DNA of 64,000 bases, taken from assembly GCF_009429125.1 (NCBI RefSeq), contig NZ_CP045529.1, positions 1-64,000 on the forward strand, given 5' to 3'. The notes beneath the pieces are model-generated. The model did no database searches. It was not told the origin of the DNA and worked only from the letters and a program-made list of their open reading frames with translations. The translations under genes were made by a program, and so were the position numbers. Shown piece by piece: positions 63,423 to 64,000 of the stretch; positions within the stretch are counted from its first letter, which is position 1, and each line of letters starts with the position of its first letter. Origin of the DNA: Luteimicrobium xylanilyticum (GTDB lineage Bacteria; Actinomycetota; Actinomycetes; Actinomycetales; Cellulomonadaceae).

Positions 63423-64000
63423 CCGACGAGGACCGTCCCGACGCCCACCGTGAGCGCCCGGGTGACGACGCGCGGGAACGACAGGTGCCCGGACCGCCAC
63501 GCCACCACGGACGTCAGGCCGAGCGACAGGACGACGGCCGCGAGGATCGCCCAGGCTTCGATCCTCCCGGGCACGAGGGTCGTGACGAGCAGCGGGACGA
63601 GCGCCCCGACGAGGAACGACAGGGCCGCCAGCGCGCCGGCGCGCACGGTCGACGCGACGTACGGGATCGACGCGATCCCGTGCTCGGACTCGAGCTGGGC
63701 GGCGAGCGCGTCCTTGGCGCTGAGCTGTCGGGCGACCTCGAGCGCCAACGCCGGCGTCAGGCCCTTGCGCTCCCAGTAGGCGGCGAGCTCGGCGATCTCG
63801 TCGTCGGGGTTGGCGGCGAGCTGCGCGGCCTCCTCGGCGGCGAGCACGAGCTGGGCGTCGCGTTCCGCGGCCTCCTCGGCCCAGCGGGCACCACCGATGC
63901 TGAGCGACCCGGCGATCGTGGCCGCCGACGCCGCGAGCAGCAGGACCGAGTCCGACGCCCCGGCACCGGCGAAGCCCTCGAGGAGACCGGCGGTCGCGAC
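63395..64000 (-). CDS. VIT1/CCC1-family transporter (partial, 5' end outside window)
   Basis: The frame is open to the window edge and includes GLLEGFAGAGASDSVLLLAA and TIAGSLSIGGARWAEEAAE, then a helical acidic region (YWERKGLTPALALEVARQLS), then three C-terminal membrane helices. This is the CCC1/VIT1 iron/manganese transporter family. The N-terminus lies beyond 64000. Confidence 0.87.
   Translation of the reverse strand, partial: VATAGLLEGFAGAGASDSVLLLAASAATIAGSLSIGGARWAEEAAERDAQLVLAAEEAAQLAANPDDEIAELAAYWERKGLTPALALEVARQLSAKDALAAQLESEHGIASIPYVASTVRAGALAALSFLVGALVPLLVTTLVPGRIEAWAILAAVVLSLGLTSVVAWRSGHLSFPRVVTRALTVGVGTVLVGYVAGSFLL

Overview
The window is high-GC, actinobacterial chromosome close to the replication origin. 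Gene content and order (rpmH-rnpA-yidD-yidC-jag-rsmG-parA-parB, then trxA-trxB-murJ-NUDIX-pcnA, then ino1-padR-class A PBP-rpsF-ssb-rpsR-rplI-dnaB) match the conserved core around the actinobacterial origin. GC content, GTG starts and long Ala/Pro/Thr-rich tails suggest a member of the Micrococcales, most likely near Cellulomonas or Cellulosimicrobium. The species-level guess is an inference.

Region 1 (1-8.5 kb): the rpmH-side flank of dnaA with a DnaA-box cluster, then ribosome/RNase P/membrane insertase genes, rsmG and the ParAB segregation genes. Seven exact parS cores lie between 3.4 and 7.2 kb, four of them inside rsmG, parA and parB, where each encodes a V-S-R-E-T peptide. Region 2 (8.6-22.9 kb, mostly minus strand): a D-Ala-D-Ala ligase-like enzyme, a PLP aminotransferase, thioredoxin and thioredoxin reductase, a pseudokinase membrane protein next to MurJ, a DUF6049-type secreted membrane protein, a NUDIX hydrolase, CCA-adding enzyme and an MFS transporter. 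Region 3 (23-25 kb): ino1 with a 90-bp tandem duplication at its 3' end, and padR with a palindromic operator.

Region 4 (25.05-37.30 kb) is an island bounded by an exact 38-bp direct repeat. It splits the padR / class A PBP neighbours. It carries a 2310-residue RHS/YD-repeat protein with an embedded lytic-transglycosylase-like segment, a two-TM candidate immunity protein, a secreted peptidoglycan-binding protein, and an ISL3-family transposase gene broken by a complete IS21-family element. Region 5 (37.4-47.5 kb): class A PBP, the rpsF-ssb-rpsR-rplI operon, a MATE transporter, a second DnaA-box cluster, and dnaB carrying two inteins. One intein sits in the P-loop and has class 3 features (no N-terminal Cys, Trp-Cys-Thr signature). 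The other is a class 1 intein with a LAGLIDADG endonuclease.

Region 6 (47.5-55.7 kb) starts 37 bp after dnaB and is bracketed by an 84%-identical 50-bp direct repeat. It holds a YobI-type membrane P-loop NTPase (1197 aa), a Cys-rich putative zinc-finger protein and two IS3-family elements. Region 7 (55.8-60.6 kb) has a broken DUF6615-like gene and an apparent composite transposon: two nearly identical inverted IS5-family copies around a passenger segment with an unknown protein, a small membrane protein and a secreted protein carrying an in-frame stop. The flanking reading frame joins perfectly when the composite element and one CTAG duplication are removed. Region 8 (60.6-64 kb): an HxlR regulator divergent from an SDR that lacks the catalytic YxxxK, a LuxR remnant, an RraA-like protein, a P-loop kinase and a partial VIT1-family transporter.
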